A stretch of DNA of 64,000 bases from JABDQA01 sp963824415. GTDB taxonomy: Bacteria; Desulfobacterota; Desulfobulbia; Desulfobulbales; Desulfocapsaceae. Both the position numbers and the translations under genes were made by a program. Below the pieces are notes generated by a model. It was not told the DNA's origin, searched no databases, and saw nothing but the letters and a program-made list of their open reading frames with translations. The first letter of the stretch is position 1; every line of letters begins with the position of its first letter. Positions 8,756 through 17,598 of this stretch are shown here, one piece after another. The stretch lies in assembly GCA_963824415.1 (NCBI GenBank), contig CAWGPM010000008.1:186001-250000 (forward strand). The letters run 5' to 3'.

Positions 8756-9190
8756 ATGCCGCCGATGAATAAACAGATGCAGATCTATAACGGCATTTAT
8801 AGCTGGGACGGAAAACGACACGGGAGCCGGGAGCCCATCGCCTGGTTCCCCGGGTCGTATAATCTGCAGATCTTTGACATCGGCAAAGACAGTGCCGGTG
8901 TCACCTCTTTGAAACAGTACCTCTGCATCTATGCAGAAACGGGCAACGGACATTCCATTTCAGCCCACCCGGAGAAGTTTGCCAAACAGGTCTGCCGTGA
9001 TTTCTCACTGGATCTGGAGCGGGTGCTCTGGGTCGAAAAACTGTTTGACGGTAAAAAGCGCTACGAAGTCGTGGTCTACTCCAGAAGCAGTAAAATGGGC
9101 GATACGATGTTCTACCGGGTGCTCAAACGATCACCAACGGACATCGAGTTGCAGATCATCGAGGCTGAACTTGAAAAAATCGACGGCTGA
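8756..9190 (+). CDS. Conserved-looking hypothetical protein downstream of cooS
   Basis: A soluble 144-residue protein that I do not recognise. It has no signal peptide or membrane segment. Visible features are an N-terminal stretch rich in Trp/Tyr/Gly (IYNGIYSWDG) and a mixed alpha/beta look with a basic end. It starts 25 bp after cooS; an alternative ATG is at 8765. Cotranscription with cooS is likely, so an accessory role in CO or C1 metabolism is possible but not shown. Confidence 0.65.
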   Translation: MPPMNKQMQIYNGIYSWDGKRHGSREPIAWFPGSYNLQIFDIGKDSAGVTSLKQYLCIYAETGNGHSISAHPEKFAKQVCRDFSLDLERVLWVEKLFDGKKRYEVVVYSRSSKMGDTMFYRVLKRSPTDIELQIIEAELEKIDG

Positions 9191-9218
9191 CAAAACCCGA
9201 TGCTGACCAAACCTGCCC

Positions 9219-9419
9219 ATGATGCACGATGACTGCCAGGCTCTTAAGACGCGCTTGGCCGAGCTTGAAAAAGCCATAGCAGAAACCGAAAAACGGCTGC
9301 CGGCCCATTCGGTGAAGCCTCCGGTCATGCATGATCTGCTTGCGCTGGAAGATGAGCGTGACGCCCTGCTGCAGGATTTGGAAAAGCTGCAGCGTAAGGA
9401 CCTGGAGAAAACCTGCTGA
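9219..9419 (+). CDS. Small coiled-coil protein
   Basis: A 66-residue, highly charged helical protein. Heptad-like leucines run through ALKTRLAELEKAIAETEKRL and again through LLALEDERDALLQDLEKLQ, with a Pro-containing hinge (SVKPPV) between them, suggesting a helical hairpin. It lies 28 bp after the previous gene and 3 bp before the next. Function unknown. Confidence 0.6.
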   Translation: MMHDDCQALKTRLAELEKAIAETEKRLPAHSVKPPVMHDLLALEDERDALLQDLEKLQRKDLEKTC

Positions 9420-9422
9420 CCC

Positions 9423-10037
9423 ATGGCGGAGTCCAATAAATCCAGAGTTTTCGAACAAACCTACCAGCACTATTTAACCGAACTCAGCAAGATCGATTAT
9501 CTGGCCCGGGCTCCGCTGCTCGGCCTCGAGAGGGTGGATGACAAACTGATCATTCCGCTCTACGACCAGCTCTACCATCTCTCACCGGCCGCGGTGAGCA
9601 GCCCGGCTACAGCCCAGGTGAGTCCGGCGGTCCGGGTCATTTTGTGCAGATACGTGTTGAGTTGCCCAACCATTTTACCGGCAATATCCAAGCGCTATAT
9701 GACCTATCGGGAGTTTCGAGATGCCGGCCCGCTGGTTTCCTATTTTACCAGCAACACCAATAAGACCATCGAATCGCACTTTTCCCGCAAACCGGAGCTG
9801 CTCCAGCAGCGCTGCACAGACCTGGGCGGGGTGGCTGAGAAAAATGAGACCTATGATTTTTCCTTCACCTTCCATGCTCTGCCGAGGATTCCGGTTATTC
9901 TGAACTTCAACGATGCCGATGATATGTTTGACGCATCCTGCTCGATTCTCTACCACGAGTCGGCCCAGTATTTTCTGGATATGGAGTGTCTGGCCATGAC
10001 TGGCACCCTGCTGGCCGGCAAACTGCTTGCTCAGTAG
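9423..10037 (+). CDS. DUF3786 domain protein
   Basis: A 204-residue protein of the DUF3786 family without the N-terminal cysteine domain seen at 3186. The family core is visible in LPRIPVILNFNDADDM and the following YHESAQYFLDMECLAMTG block. It ends the probable cooS operon, with only 3 bp between it and the small coiled-coil gene. Two DUF3786 proteins near C1 genes in one window support an association with this metabolism. The biochemical role is not established. Confidence 0.8.
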   Translation: MAESNKSRVFEQTYQHYLTELSKIDYLARAPLLGLERVDDKLIIPLYDQLYHLSPAAVSSPATAQVSPAVRVILCRYVLSCPTILPAISKRYMTYREFRDAGPLVSYFTSNTNKTIESHFSRKPELLQQRCTDLGGVAEKNETYDFSFTFHALPRIPVILNFNDADDMFDASCSILYHESAQYFLDMECLAMTGTLLAGKLLAQ

Positions 10038-10066
10038 GCTATCGCCAAATTAGCTTTCCAAGCGAC

Positions 10067-10090
10067 GGCCGCTGCAGTAGTATAGCGGCC
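10067..10090. terminator. Hairpin after the cooS-DUF3786 genes
   Basis: Perfect arms GGCCGCT and AGCGGCC with a 10-nt loop lie 30 bp after the DUF3786 stop codon. No T-run follows, so it is only a possible terminator or transcript-end stabiliser. Confidence 0.4.
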
Positions 10091-10253
10091 TGCCGGTTAC
10101 TTACGGCACGTGCCGTGCTTCGCCGCCCGAGGCTCACGGGCGCGGTGGAGGGTACAGAGCAGCGGTTTCAGCAGCGTGGACAGCCTCCTGAGCTGCGCCC
10201 TGCCACCGCTATTAAAGATATCAAAAAGGCAAATCAGTTACAGGTATCAGCAC

Positions 10254-11174
10254 ATGATTCAGCCATCCACCAGCTCCAACTCTTTTACCACGCGCCAGCT
10301 CCTGGGCTGGCTGGCGGTGCTGGGCTCGGCTTTCTGTTTTTACCTGGCAACCGCGGTGATACGCTGGGCAGACGAACCGGTCGATATCGAGACTTCTTAT
10401 TTCGTTTTCGCCCGTTTTCTGCTTGGTTTTATCGTGGTCTGCCTGACCATGCTTGCTGGCGGCCATCGCTTGAGACCCAGGAACTACCACTATCTGGTCG
10501 GGCGTACGGTGGCCAATACGGTGGCGGTCTTCTGTTTCTACAAGGCGGTCGAGGTGGGCTCGCTGGCTCAGGCCAATATCCTGAATATGACTTATCCGTT
10601 ATTCGTTGCTCTGATTTCGTGGTTTATGATCAAAGAACAACGCGACCGCTTCGGGCTGCTGATTGTCGCGATCGCCCTGGGCGGTGTGTGGCTGATCCTG
10701 TCGCCGGGCGACACTTCGAGTGGTCTCGGAATAAACAGCCTCTGGGGGCTGAGTTCGGGTTTTTTTGCCGGCTGGGCAATGATTTATCTGAACCTGAGCC
10801 GGCGCGTTCACGACTCGCAGACCGTGCTCTTCTTTATGTTCGGCCTGGGAGCGCTGGCTATCTTTTTCCTGTTCAGAAAGGCAATTTTCTGGCCGGACCG
10901 GCTCGAGTTGTACTACTTGTTCTGGTGCTCGGCTGCAGGGGTGCTGGGGCAGTATCTGCTGACCTTTGGATTTTTGTTCGTGACCGCTGTAGAAGGCTCG
11001 ATTATCTCGTCGAGCAGGATTTTTATCGCCGCCCTGCTCGGTCCGCTGCTGGTTGGTGACCCGTCACTGGTGCTGAGCGGCTGGATCGGCGCCCTGCTGA
11101 TCTTCGCGGCAAATTCAACCCTTGCCCTGCGGCGGGCGACCCGCAGCGGCGCGAGCCGCCGCAGCTCGCTGTGA
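10254..11174 (+). CDS. EamA/DMT-family inner-membrane permease
   Basis: A 306-residue metabolite exporter-like protein with about ten hydrophobic segments arranged as two five-helix EamA repeats. The first repeat includes YFVFARFLLGFIVVCLTML and the helix pair around NILNMTYPLFVALISWF; the second ends with a GSIISSSRIFIAALLGPLL region. The start at 10254 (MIQPSTSSNS) is preferred because it gives the family length; its ribosome site is weak. Substrate cannot be told. It is convergent with the dehydrogenase at 11192, only 17 bp apart. Confidence 0.88.
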   Translation: MIQPSTSSNSFTTRQLLGWLAVLGSAFCFYLATAVIRWADEPVDIETSYFVFARFLLGFIVVCLTMLAGGHRLRPRNYHYLVGRTVANTVAVFCFYKAVEVGSLAQANILNMTYPLFVALISWFMIKEQRDRFGLLIVAIALGGVWLILSPGDTSSGLGINSLWGLSSGFFAGWAMIYLNLSRRVHDSQTVLFFMFGLGALAIFFLFRKAIFWPDRLELYYLFWCSAAGVLGQYLLTFGFLFVTAVEGSIISSSRIFIAALLGPLLVGDPSLVLSGWIGALLIFAANSTLALRRATRSGASRRSSL

Positions 11175-11191
11175 AACATATCTTCCACTCA

Positions 11192-12079
11192 TTAAGAACC
11201 GCTCTTTTCCAGCAGGGTGAACAGGGCTGCATGGTCAAGATCAGCCCCTCCCTGCGCGATCAGTCGATCATAGAGTTCACGGGATAGTGCTGTTGCCGGC
11301 ATCTCCAGTCCAAGGCTGGCGGCAAATTCTACCGCCTGATGCATATCCTTGCGCTGGGTTGTGCAGCGGGCGCCAGGGGTATAGGCACCCTCCACCATGC
11401 GCTCACCGTGTACCTCCAAAATGCGGGAGTCGGCAAAACCGCCCTGCAGCGCTTCTCTGACTTTGGCCGGTTCGACGCCGGCGGCCTTGGCCAGTGCAAA
11501 GGCCTCGGCAACCGCCCCGATATTGAGCCCGACGATAACCTGGTTGGCCGCTTTAGCCACCTGGCCGGCCCCGGATGAGCCGACATGGGTGATTCGTTTG
11601 CCAAGCACTTCGAGAATCGGCAGCGCCCGGGCAATAGCCGACTGACTGCCGCCGGCCATGATGGTCAGTTCTCCCGATTCAGCCCCGATGGTTCCCCCGG
11701 AGACCGGGGCATCGACATATTCACCGCGCTTGCCTTCGATCAATTCCGCAAAATGTCTGGTTGCCGGTACCGAAGTGGTTCCCATATCGATTACCAGCGT
11801 GCCATCCTGCAGACCATCTGTAATTGAATTTTTGCCTATCAGAACCGATTCGACTGCGGCGGTGTCGGCCACCATAATGATGATGGTCCCGGCTCGTCGG
11901 GCTACCTCAGCCGGACTGGCGACCGCAGTGGCCCCGGCCTCGGCCATGATCCGGCGTGGCTCGGGTGAGCGATTGGTTACCACCAGGTTGGCCCCGGCCC
12001 GCAGCAGATTGTGACACATGGGAATGCCCATCAGCCCCAGCCCGATAAAACCGATGGTCTGACCCTGTAGCGCTTGCAT
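11192..12079 (-). CDS. NAD(P)-dependent beta-hydroxyacid dehydrogenase (3-hydroxyisobutyrate/tartronate semialdehyde reductase family)
   Basis: A 295-residue cytoplasmic oxidoreductase. The N-terminal Rossmann motif GFIGLGLMGIPM (about 10-21) is followed by VTNRSPE, which fits an NADP-type loop. The substrate-binding signature DAPVSGGTIGAESGELTIMAGG (split: DAPVSGG, then LTIMAGG) and the catalytic-lysine helix GQVAKAANQ (Lys about 170) are intact. Likely substrates are 2-hydroxy-3-oxopropionate or 3-hydroxyisobutyrate; the family does not decide this. A ribosome site (AAGGAGAACAGCA) precedes the start at 12079. Confidence 0.93.
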   Translation of the reverse strand: MQALQGQTIGFIGLGLMGIPMCHNLLRAGANLVVTNRSPEPRRIMAEAGATAVASPAEVARRAGTIIIMVADTAAVESVLIGKNSITDGLQDGTLVIDMGTTSVPATRHFAELIEGKRGEYVDAPVSGGTIGAESGELTIMAGGSQSAIARALPILEVLGKRITHVGSSGAGQVAKAANQVIVGLNIGAVAEAFALAKAAGVEPAKVREALQGGFADSRILEVHGERMVEGAYTPGARCTTQRKDMHQAVEFAASLGLEMPATALSRELYDRLIAQGGADLDHAALFTLLEKSGS

Positions 12080-12220
12080 TGCTGTTCTCCTTGCTGATTA
12101 CTTGATAATTGCACTCGAGAGTATAGAGGGGAGCCGCTGTCCGGCTCAATGTTCTGTATACCAGGCAAGCAGGGCTCACGGCACCGTTTTTTTCTGAGAT
12201 AGTTTCAGGTGCTGATTAGC

Positions 12221-12261
12221 CGCGCAAGCCGGGGCCGGCAGAGCCGGTCGCGGCTTGCGCG
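12221..12261. terminator. Strong GC hairpin downstream of the zinc-ribbon gene
   Basis: Arms CGCGCAAGCCG (12221-12231) and CGGCTTGCGCG (12251-12261) pair perfectly over 11 bp with a further GCCGGC/GCCGGT pairing inside. There is no T-run. The arm core GCGCAAGCCGG is shared with the hairpin at 45415-45449. Confidence 0.55.
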
Positions 12262-12271
12262 TTGGAAGCGA

Positions 12272-12961
12272 TCAGGCGGTGCTGAACTGCCTGAATGAGG
12301 TTCGTGCTGCTTTTCTGCCAGCCGTGGTGCGCAGGGTCTCTTCAATGAATGTTTCAAATTGTTCTGCTTCGATCGGCTGCTGCTTGTTTTCATTTTCGAG
12401 CAGCGCAATGGCAAAGGCGTCGGCAAGCGTTGATGCTTCAAGCGAGGTGGAGGCGTTGTCCGAGTCTGAGGCCTCGATCAAGGCGCAGACCTCGTTTACG
12501 ACCTCATCTTTGGCGCCGGCCCGGAGTAAAATTTCCCTGGCGGCTTCCAGCCGGCCAGAGCCGATGTTCTTGAGATAGGCGGCACAGAGCACGATGGCGA
12601 GGTTCACGCCTTCTTCTCTGCCGATTTTTTCAGCCAGTCCGGCTGCACGGGAGACAAAGCCAATGCGCTTGAAATCGGTTTTGTAGAAACGTTTCATCTC
12701 TACCGCGACTTTGTCTTTGAGCAGATTCTCCTGGCTTCCGACGAACTCTTCGGGAAGCGTACCGATGCACTGTTCGGCATATTTGCAATAGGCAGCACAA
12801 CCGAAATCCAGTCTCGGGTTGACGAAGCGATGGCCGCAGTGAGTGCATGAGCGGGTGGTATCGTCTTTGTAGAATTCGACCGCCCGGGCACACTCCGGGC
12901 AGTCAACTTCATAGATCGCTTCCGAGTTCCAATACTGCATGTCCTGGCCGGGGCATTTCAT
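12272..12961 (-). CDS. Zinc-ribbon protein with degenerate HD domain
   Basis: A 229-residue cytoplasmic protein. The N-terminal part carries a zinc ribbon (C21, C24, C39, C42) followed by three more cysteines (C55, C59, C65) in GCAAYCKYAEQC. The middle resembles HD-domain phosphohydrolases of sulfate reducers, but the metal ligands are lost: the first His position is Phe (RIGFVSRAAGLAEKIG) and the HD pair is replaced by LKNIG in AAYLKNIGSG. The following metal-binding segment also seems shortened. An acidic, Ser-rich tail follows. It may be a binding or regulatory protein rather than an enzyme. The relation to HD proteins is from recalled family patterns, not from a search. Confidence 0.7.
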   Translation of the reverse strand: MKCPGQDMQYWNSEAIYEVDCPECARAVEFYKDDTTRSCTHCGHRFVNPRLDFGCAAYCKYAEQCIGTLPEEFVGSQENLLKDKVAVEMKRFYKTDFKRIGFVSRAAGLAEKIGREEGVNLAIVLCAAYLKNIGSGRLEAAREILLRAGAKDEVVNEVCALIEASDSDNASTSLEASTLADAFAIALLENENKQQPIEAEQFETFIEETLRTTAGRKAARTSFRQFSTA

Positions 12962-13746
12962 GTTGTTGCTCCTTGTTGGATTGCATCAGATGATTTATTC
13001 AGCCTTTTACAAAATGATAAGACAATGGCGACGCATTTGCCTTGATCTAAGTCAATAATATGGTCGAAAAGAACCATTTTCTGCAAAACAGTCGATATAT
13101 CGCTGAATTTAGCCTGGACGGGTTGGGCACCCCTGCAGAATTTGCGCTGTTAAGACGTGGCTTTGTGCCAATGAACTTCGGGCTGAATTTTTCCAAGATA
13201 GATGATTGACAAATAGGCTTGTAAGCCGGTAATATAAGATCGATTTAAGTATGTGTTAAGAATGTTTGATTATAAAGATTTAGTCCGGAGTCAGAAAACG
13301 CTTGCAACAGCGCCTCGCAGCAGGAAAATCAAGGATTGAACCGGTGTCCGCGGCACGGGGCGGTTCAACCAGCCCATCTCGCTTTGTTTGACGTTTGCGG
13401 ATAACGATCCGGGCGTCTGCCGCTGTCGTTATTGTCCGGATCTGGGACCTGATATGTTGCACGACTGCACACCGGTACGGAAAACCACTGAACATCGTTT
13501 GTCGTGTGCAGCGCAGAAGTCGATATTGCGCAGCATGATTTACATAATGAAATTGTTTTGAAAAATAATATTTTGCGTGAAATTCCCGGTCCACTTTGGA
13601 CCTGACGCTGGCTCTGATGCGACGCTTTTCCACCTGATATCGGGCCTCCGTTCAGGCAGCATTGCCTGCCGGTGATACGAGCCGTTTGTGACTTTTGGGA
13701 TCAGCACGAGTGAAAAAAGCAACTCAAGTGAGCAAGAGGAGGTTCA
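12962..13746. other. Long regulatory region upstream of the MetF/Hdr operon
   Basis: About 785 bp between divergent genes. The only clear element is the promoter at 13206-13235, giving a leader of roughly 500 nt before 13747. The leader is GC-rich, has several short inverted repeats and matches no riboswitch consensus that I know. Short open frames on the minus strand at 13280-13722 have no ribosome site or family signature. Confidence 0.5.
13206..13235 (+). promoter_or_regulatory. Promoter with dyad in spacer, upstream of the MetF/Hdr operon
   Basis: TTGACA (13206-13211), 18-bp spacer and TAATAT (13230-13235). The spacer contains the inverted repeat GGCTT-GT-AAGCC (13216-13227). The layout, a dyad between -35 and -10, is like the cooS promoter, although the dyad sequence differs. 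Confidence 0.55.
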
Positions 13747-14619
13747 ATGGAAGCCACGACCAGTAATTCCCCCCGCCCATTCCAGTTGATTGCCGAAATA
13801 GATCCGCCCAAAGGGGTCAATCTGGAAACGTTTCTTGCAACGGCCCTGCGCATCAGAGGCCGGGTGGAGCGAGTCCGGGTAACCGACAATGACCACGCGA
13901 TCCTGCGCATGTCTCCGCTGGCTCCAAGTCTGGCGCTCAAGGAAAAAGGCATCGAACCAAGCATGGTGATCAACGGTCGGGACCGCAATCGTCTTTCATT
14001 TCAGGGCGATCTGCTGTGCGCCGCTGCCCTGGGCATCAAGGACGTGGTGATCAAGGAAGGTCATGATCCCAAGGAGGGGGATCAGCCCATGGCACGTACC
14101 AGCGGTGACCTAGACCTGCAGACCATGCTCAAATGTATCTCCAATATGAACAGCGGCAGGGATCTGGCCGGGGAAGAGCTCGATGGTGCGGCCGATTTTG
14201 AAATCGGGGTCTATCTCGAGCTCTCGGACGACGTCAATTATAATCGTGAGCGGGCGGAGTATTTCCTTCGGCTCAAAGAATTCGGCGTTCAATCGGTAAC
14301 CCTTGGGCCGACCTATGATCTCAACATAATAGAACAGTTTCTCCCGTTTGCGGAACAGACCGGAATCGCACTTCACAGTTCGCTGATGTTTCTCAAGTCG
14401 GTCACCATGGTCCGCTATCTGAACAATCTTCCCGGGGTGCCCTCTGTTCCCCAGGAGTTTCTCAAGAAGTTGATTCAAGCGCCGGATAAAAAGAACGCCG
14501 GCATGCAGGTTGCGGCGGATTTTTATAGAGAACTGGCAGCGATCAGCGACGGGGTCGTGCTGCTTTCCTTGGGCCTGCAGGATAGAATGAGCCAATTTCT
14601 TGATCTGATCGAGCGATAA
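13747..14619 (+). CDS. Divergent MetF-like (methylenetetrahydrofolate reductase family) protein
   Basis: A 290-residue TIM-barrel protein, first gene of the cluster, with a strong ribosome site (AAGAGGAGG). The N-terminal strand keeps the catalytic-type Glu (IAEIDPPKG) and the RVTDN and INGRDRNRLSFQGDLL blocks of MetF. The FAD-contact motif seen as LSGD in the second MetF (22374) is KEGHD here, and the C-terminal half is divergent. It may be a second C1-carrier reductase subunit or a regulatory paralogue. The kinase gene begins 6 bp after its stop, pointing to a single transcript. Confidence 0.78.
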   Translation: MEATTSNSPRPFQLIAEIDPPKGVNLETFLATALRIRGRVERVRVTDNDHAILRMSPLAPSLALKEKGIEPSMVINGRDRNRLSFQGDLLCAAALGIKDVVIKEGHDPKEGDQPMARTSGDLDLQTMLKCISNMNSGRDLAGEELDGAADFEIGVYLELSDDVNYNRERAEYFLRLKEFGVQSVTLGPTYDLNIIEQFLPFAEQTGIALHSSLMFLKSVTMVRYLNNLPGVPSVPQEFLKKLIQAPDKKNAGMQVAADFYRELAAISDGVVLLSLGLQDRMSQFLDLIER

Positions 14620-14625
14620 ACAAGC

Positions 14626-16185
14626 GTGCTGAAGAGCGACGACGAAAGATCTCCACTGCGCAAGAGTCTGCCGGAGGTAACCAATGAACTGGGCTCGCAC
14701 CTCTATCTCTATCAGATACTCGAAGAGACTCCCAACGGAGTGATGGTGGTCAGCCTCGATCATCAGGTGCTCTATGCCAACCCGGCCGCCAACAAGCTGC
14801 TCGGGGTCGGCTACCGGGATCTGGCCGACACCGATCTCGAGCGGCTGCTGGGCGAGGATAACCAGTGGTTTTTCTACCAGATCGGCCAGTTTTTCGGCAA
14901 TCTGGCCGAGATTAGAAGCACGAGAATAAGACATGAGATTGAAATCAGAACCGGCGAAGACGAGCGCAAGATACTCGATGCGGTACTCACCTATCCGCCT
15001 GCGTCACCGGCATATTACATGATGTATCTCATCGATATAACCGAAAGAAAAAAGCTGGAGGGACAACTTCGGAGGAGAAACACCTTCTTCAACAACTTGA
15101 TCAATTCCTCGGTGGACGGCATCATTGCGGCCGATATGGACGGCAAGCTGATCCTGTTCAACAATGCGGCGCTGAGATTGCTGGGTTACTCGGAGCAGGA
15201 GAGCCTGGAAAACCTCCATGTGACCAACCTCTACAACGACGGGCTGGCCTACGAGATCATCAAGCGCATGCGCAGTGACGATTTCGGTGGCCGGGGAAAA
15301 CTGCTCTACCACGAATTGAGCGTCCGGCACAAGGACGGGCACGATATTCCCATCAGGTTTTCCGGCGGCATCATCTACGACAAGGACAAGGAGATCGCCA
15401 CCTTTGGCATATTCACCGATCTCAGGACGATACTCAAGATTGAAAAGGACCTCGAACAGACCCACAACATGCTGATGCAATCGGAAAAGATGGCCGGCCT
15501 GGGCCGGCTGGCGGCAGGAGTTGCCCATGAGATCAATAACCCGATGTCGGGCATCATGCTCTATGCCAATCTGATCAGGGAAGAACTGGGCGACGAGCAC
15601 AAGCTCAGTCCGGACCTGGAGACGATCATCAACGAGGCCGAGCGCTGCAAAGTGATCGTGGCCGATCTGCTCGAATTTTCTCACCAGACCAGATACGAAC
15701 TGGAGCCGATCGAGATCAACGAAGTTGTCCGTAAGACACTGGGAATACTTGAAAATCAGCCCCTTTATCACAATATCGAGTTCAAACTGAACCTGGCCGA
15801 GTCGCTGCCGCCGATTCTGGGCAACTCGATCCGACTCAACCAGGTGATGATGAACCTGCTGGTCAACGGTGCCCAGGCCATGCAGGGCAATGGCGCCATT
15901 ACGATCAGCAGCCGCAAGCGGGCCCATAACGAGATCGTCGAGCTGGTGATTTCCGACACCGGCCCGGGCATTGAGGAAGATCACCTCGAGAAGGTGTTCG
16001 AGCCTTTTTTCACCACCAAAACCACCGGGGAAGGGACCGGACTCGGCCTCTCGGTATCATTTGCTATCGTCAAGGAACATCAGGGAACCATCAAGGTGAG
16101 TTCGAAGCCGGGCAACGGTGCCGTATTTACGCTGCGGTTTCCTGCCGTCGTGGACACCCTTAAGGGAGAGAATCATGCACACTGA
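14626..16185 (+). CDS. PAS-domain sensor histidine kinase
   Basis: A 519-residue soluble kinase starting at a GTG codon. Two PAS domains are visible (about 30-140 and 150-275; LINSSVDGIIAADMDGKLIL marks the second). The phosphoacceptor lies in GVAHEINNPMSG (His about 308). ATP-binding boxes follow: N box NQVMMNLLVNGAQAM, G1 DTGPGIEED and G2 GTGLGLSVS. No transmembrane segment is present, so it senses a cytoplasmic cue, possibly redox. Its 3' end overlaps the hdrC start by 11 bp, so it is cotranscribed and probably translationally coupled to the electron-transfer genes. Confidence 0.93.
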   Translation: MLKSDDERSPLRKSLPEVTNELGSHLYLYQILEETPNGVMVVSLDHQVLYANPAANKLLGVGYRDLADTDLERLLGEDNQWFFYQIGQFFGNLAEIRSTRIRHEIEIRTGEDERKILDAVLTYPPASPAYYMMYLIDITERKKLEGQLRRRNTFFNNLINSSVDGIIAADMDGKLILFNNAALRLLGYSEQESLENLHVTNLYNDGLAYEIIKRMRSDDFGGRGKLLYHELSVRHKDGHDIPIRFSGGIIYDKDKEIATFGIFTDLRTILKIEKDLEQTHNMLMQSEKMAGLGRLAAGVAHEINNPMSGIMLYANLIREELGDEHKLSPDLETIINEAERCKVIVADLLEFSHQTRYELEPIEINEVVRKTLGILENQPLYHNIEFKLNLAESLPPILGNSIRLNQVMMNLLVNGAQAMQGNGAITISSRKRAHNEIVELVISDTGPGIEEDHLEKVFEPFFTTKTTGEGTGLGLSVSFAIVKEHQGTIKVSSKPGNGAVFTLRFPAVVDTLKGENHAH

Positions 16186-16738
16186 GACCATCTCGCCAAA
16201 AGAGGCAAACAAAAAACTTCTCGCCAAACTCGAAGAGCGGGGCATCGATGTACAGGCCTGCTACCAGTGCGGGCGCTGTTCTGCCGGGTGTCCAATCACC
16301 GAATTCTTTGACCTGACCACCATGCAGGTGGTCAGGTTGGCTGCTTATGGGATGGAGGAAACACTGCTGAACTCAAAGGCCATCTGGCTCTGCGCTGCCT
16401 GCGAGACCTGCGCCTCGCGCTGCCCCAATGACATCGAGATAGCGGGGTTGATGGATGTGCTGCGGGAGTTGGCGCTGCGCAAGGGAATCACACCCGCCGA
16501 GCCGCGGGTGCCGCTGTTTCATCAATGCTTCCTGGGCTCGATCGAGCGCTGGGGGCGGGCCTACGAGGTCGGCCTGATTGCCGGCTATAAAATGCGCTCG
16601 AAGGATTTCACCGGCGACATGAAACTGGGCCTGAAGATGTTTTCCAAGGGAAAATTAAGCCTGATGCCTCACTCCATCAAAGCAAAGGGTGAGATCAAGA
16701 AGATTTTTTCAGGCAAAGGCAAGGAGTATGAACGATGA
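16175..16738 (+). CDS. hdrC: Heterodisulfide reductase-like subunit C (two [4Fe-4S])
   Basis: A 187-residue Fe-S protein. The start at 16175 (MHTETISPKEANKK) follows AGGGAGAG. Two cysteine motifs of the HdrC type are present: CYQCGRCSAGCP (about 31-42) and CAACETCASRCP (about 73-84). It links HdrB to HdrA electron chains in HdrABC complexes. Its end overlaps the hdrB start by 4 bp. In this context it belongs to a MetFV-Hdr type complex rather than a methanogenic heterodisulfide reductase, since no coenzyme M/B system exists in such bacteria. Confidence 0.95.
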   Translation: MHTETISPKEANKKLLAKLEERGIDVQACYQCGRCSAGCPITEFFDLTTMQVVRLAAYGMEETLLNSKAIWLCAACETCASRCPNDIEIAGLMDVLRELALRKGITPAEPRVPLFHQCFLGSIERWGRAYEVGLIAGYKMRSKDFTGDMKLGLKMFSKGKLSLMPHSIKAKGEIKKIFSGKGKEYER

Positions 16739-17598
16739 AACTATCCTATTACCCCGGCTGCTCATTAAACGGTACGGCGCTCGATTACGATAAGTCGGTC
16801 AGAGAGGTTTGCGGCCGGCTCGGCATCGAGCTGGTGGAAATCGACGACTGGAATTGCTGCGGAGCTTCATCCGCGCACATGACCAGCCATGAAGTCGGCA
16901 TGCGTCTGCCGATGCGCAATCTGCTGCTGGCCGCCCGTCTGGGCCACGATATCCTGGTGCCCTGCGCCGCCTGTTTCCAGCGCCTCAAGGCCGCCGAAAA
17001 GAGCCTCAAAGAAGACCCGGGCTACTGGGACCTGGGGCCCTACTCGGCAGACATGAAGATAATTCATATTTCTTCGCTGCTGGCCAGCCAAGATTTTCTC
17101 GAGTTGATCAAACAGCACATGCAGATGGCGCTGAGCGATCTCCCGATCGCCTGCTATTACGGCTGTCTGTCGCTGCGCCACCCGAAGATAACCGGGGTGG
17201 AGAATTTCGAACAGCCCCGGACGCTTGAGCGCATCGTTGAAACACTCGGAGCCCGGCCGGTGGGATGGTCGCACCGCACGGAATGCTGTTCCGGCAGCCT
17301 GACCATGGCGCGTCCCGATATTGCCCAGACGCTGGTTGGCGATATCGTTGCCGCTGCCCGCAGGGCCGGCGCCAAGGCAATGGTGACCGACTGTCCGATG
17401 TGTCAGGCAAATGTCGAAGGCCGCCAGCTCGATCTTGACAGTCAGCACTACCTGCCGGTCTTCTTTGCAACCGAACTGATCAGCGCCGCCTTGAATGGTC
17501 GCTATCCGGAGAAACAGAAGAAGCTCCATCTGGTCAGTGCAGATGTGCTGGCCGAGGCCATGCAGACCAGCCGGCAAAACAGGGAGGACAGGATATGA
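16735..17598 (+). CDS. hdrB: Heterodisulfide reductase-like subunit B (two CCG domains)
   Basis: A 287-residue protein with two cysteine-rich CCG domains: YYPGCSLNG, NCCGAS and VPCAACFQR in the first; CYYGCLSL, ECCSGS and DCPMCQANVE in the second. These bind the noncubane [4Fe-4S] clusters that reduce disulfides in methanogens. The bacterial substrate is unknown; it may be a structural and electron-relay subunit here. It overlaps both neighbours by 4 bp (ATGA junctions), a sign of tight stoichiometric coupling. Confidence 0.95.
   Translation: MKLSYYPGCSLNGTALDYDKSVREVCGRLGIELVEIDDWNCCGASSAHMTSHEVGMRLPMRNLLLAARLGHDILVPCAACFQRLKAAEKSLKEDPGYWDLGPYSADMKIIHISSLLASQDFLELIKQHMQMALSDLPIACYYGCLSLRHPKITGVENFEQPRTLERIVETLGARPVGWSHRTECCSGSLTMARPDIAQTLVGDIVAAARRAGAKAMVTDCPMCQANVEGRQLDLDSQHYLPVFFATELISAALNGRYPEKQKKLHLVSADVLAEAMQTSRQNREDRI

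Noticed and set aside
13280..13722. Minus-strand frames of 117 and 60 codons in the leader of the MetF/Hdr operon
   Set aside because: No ribosome site, biased composition and no family feature.
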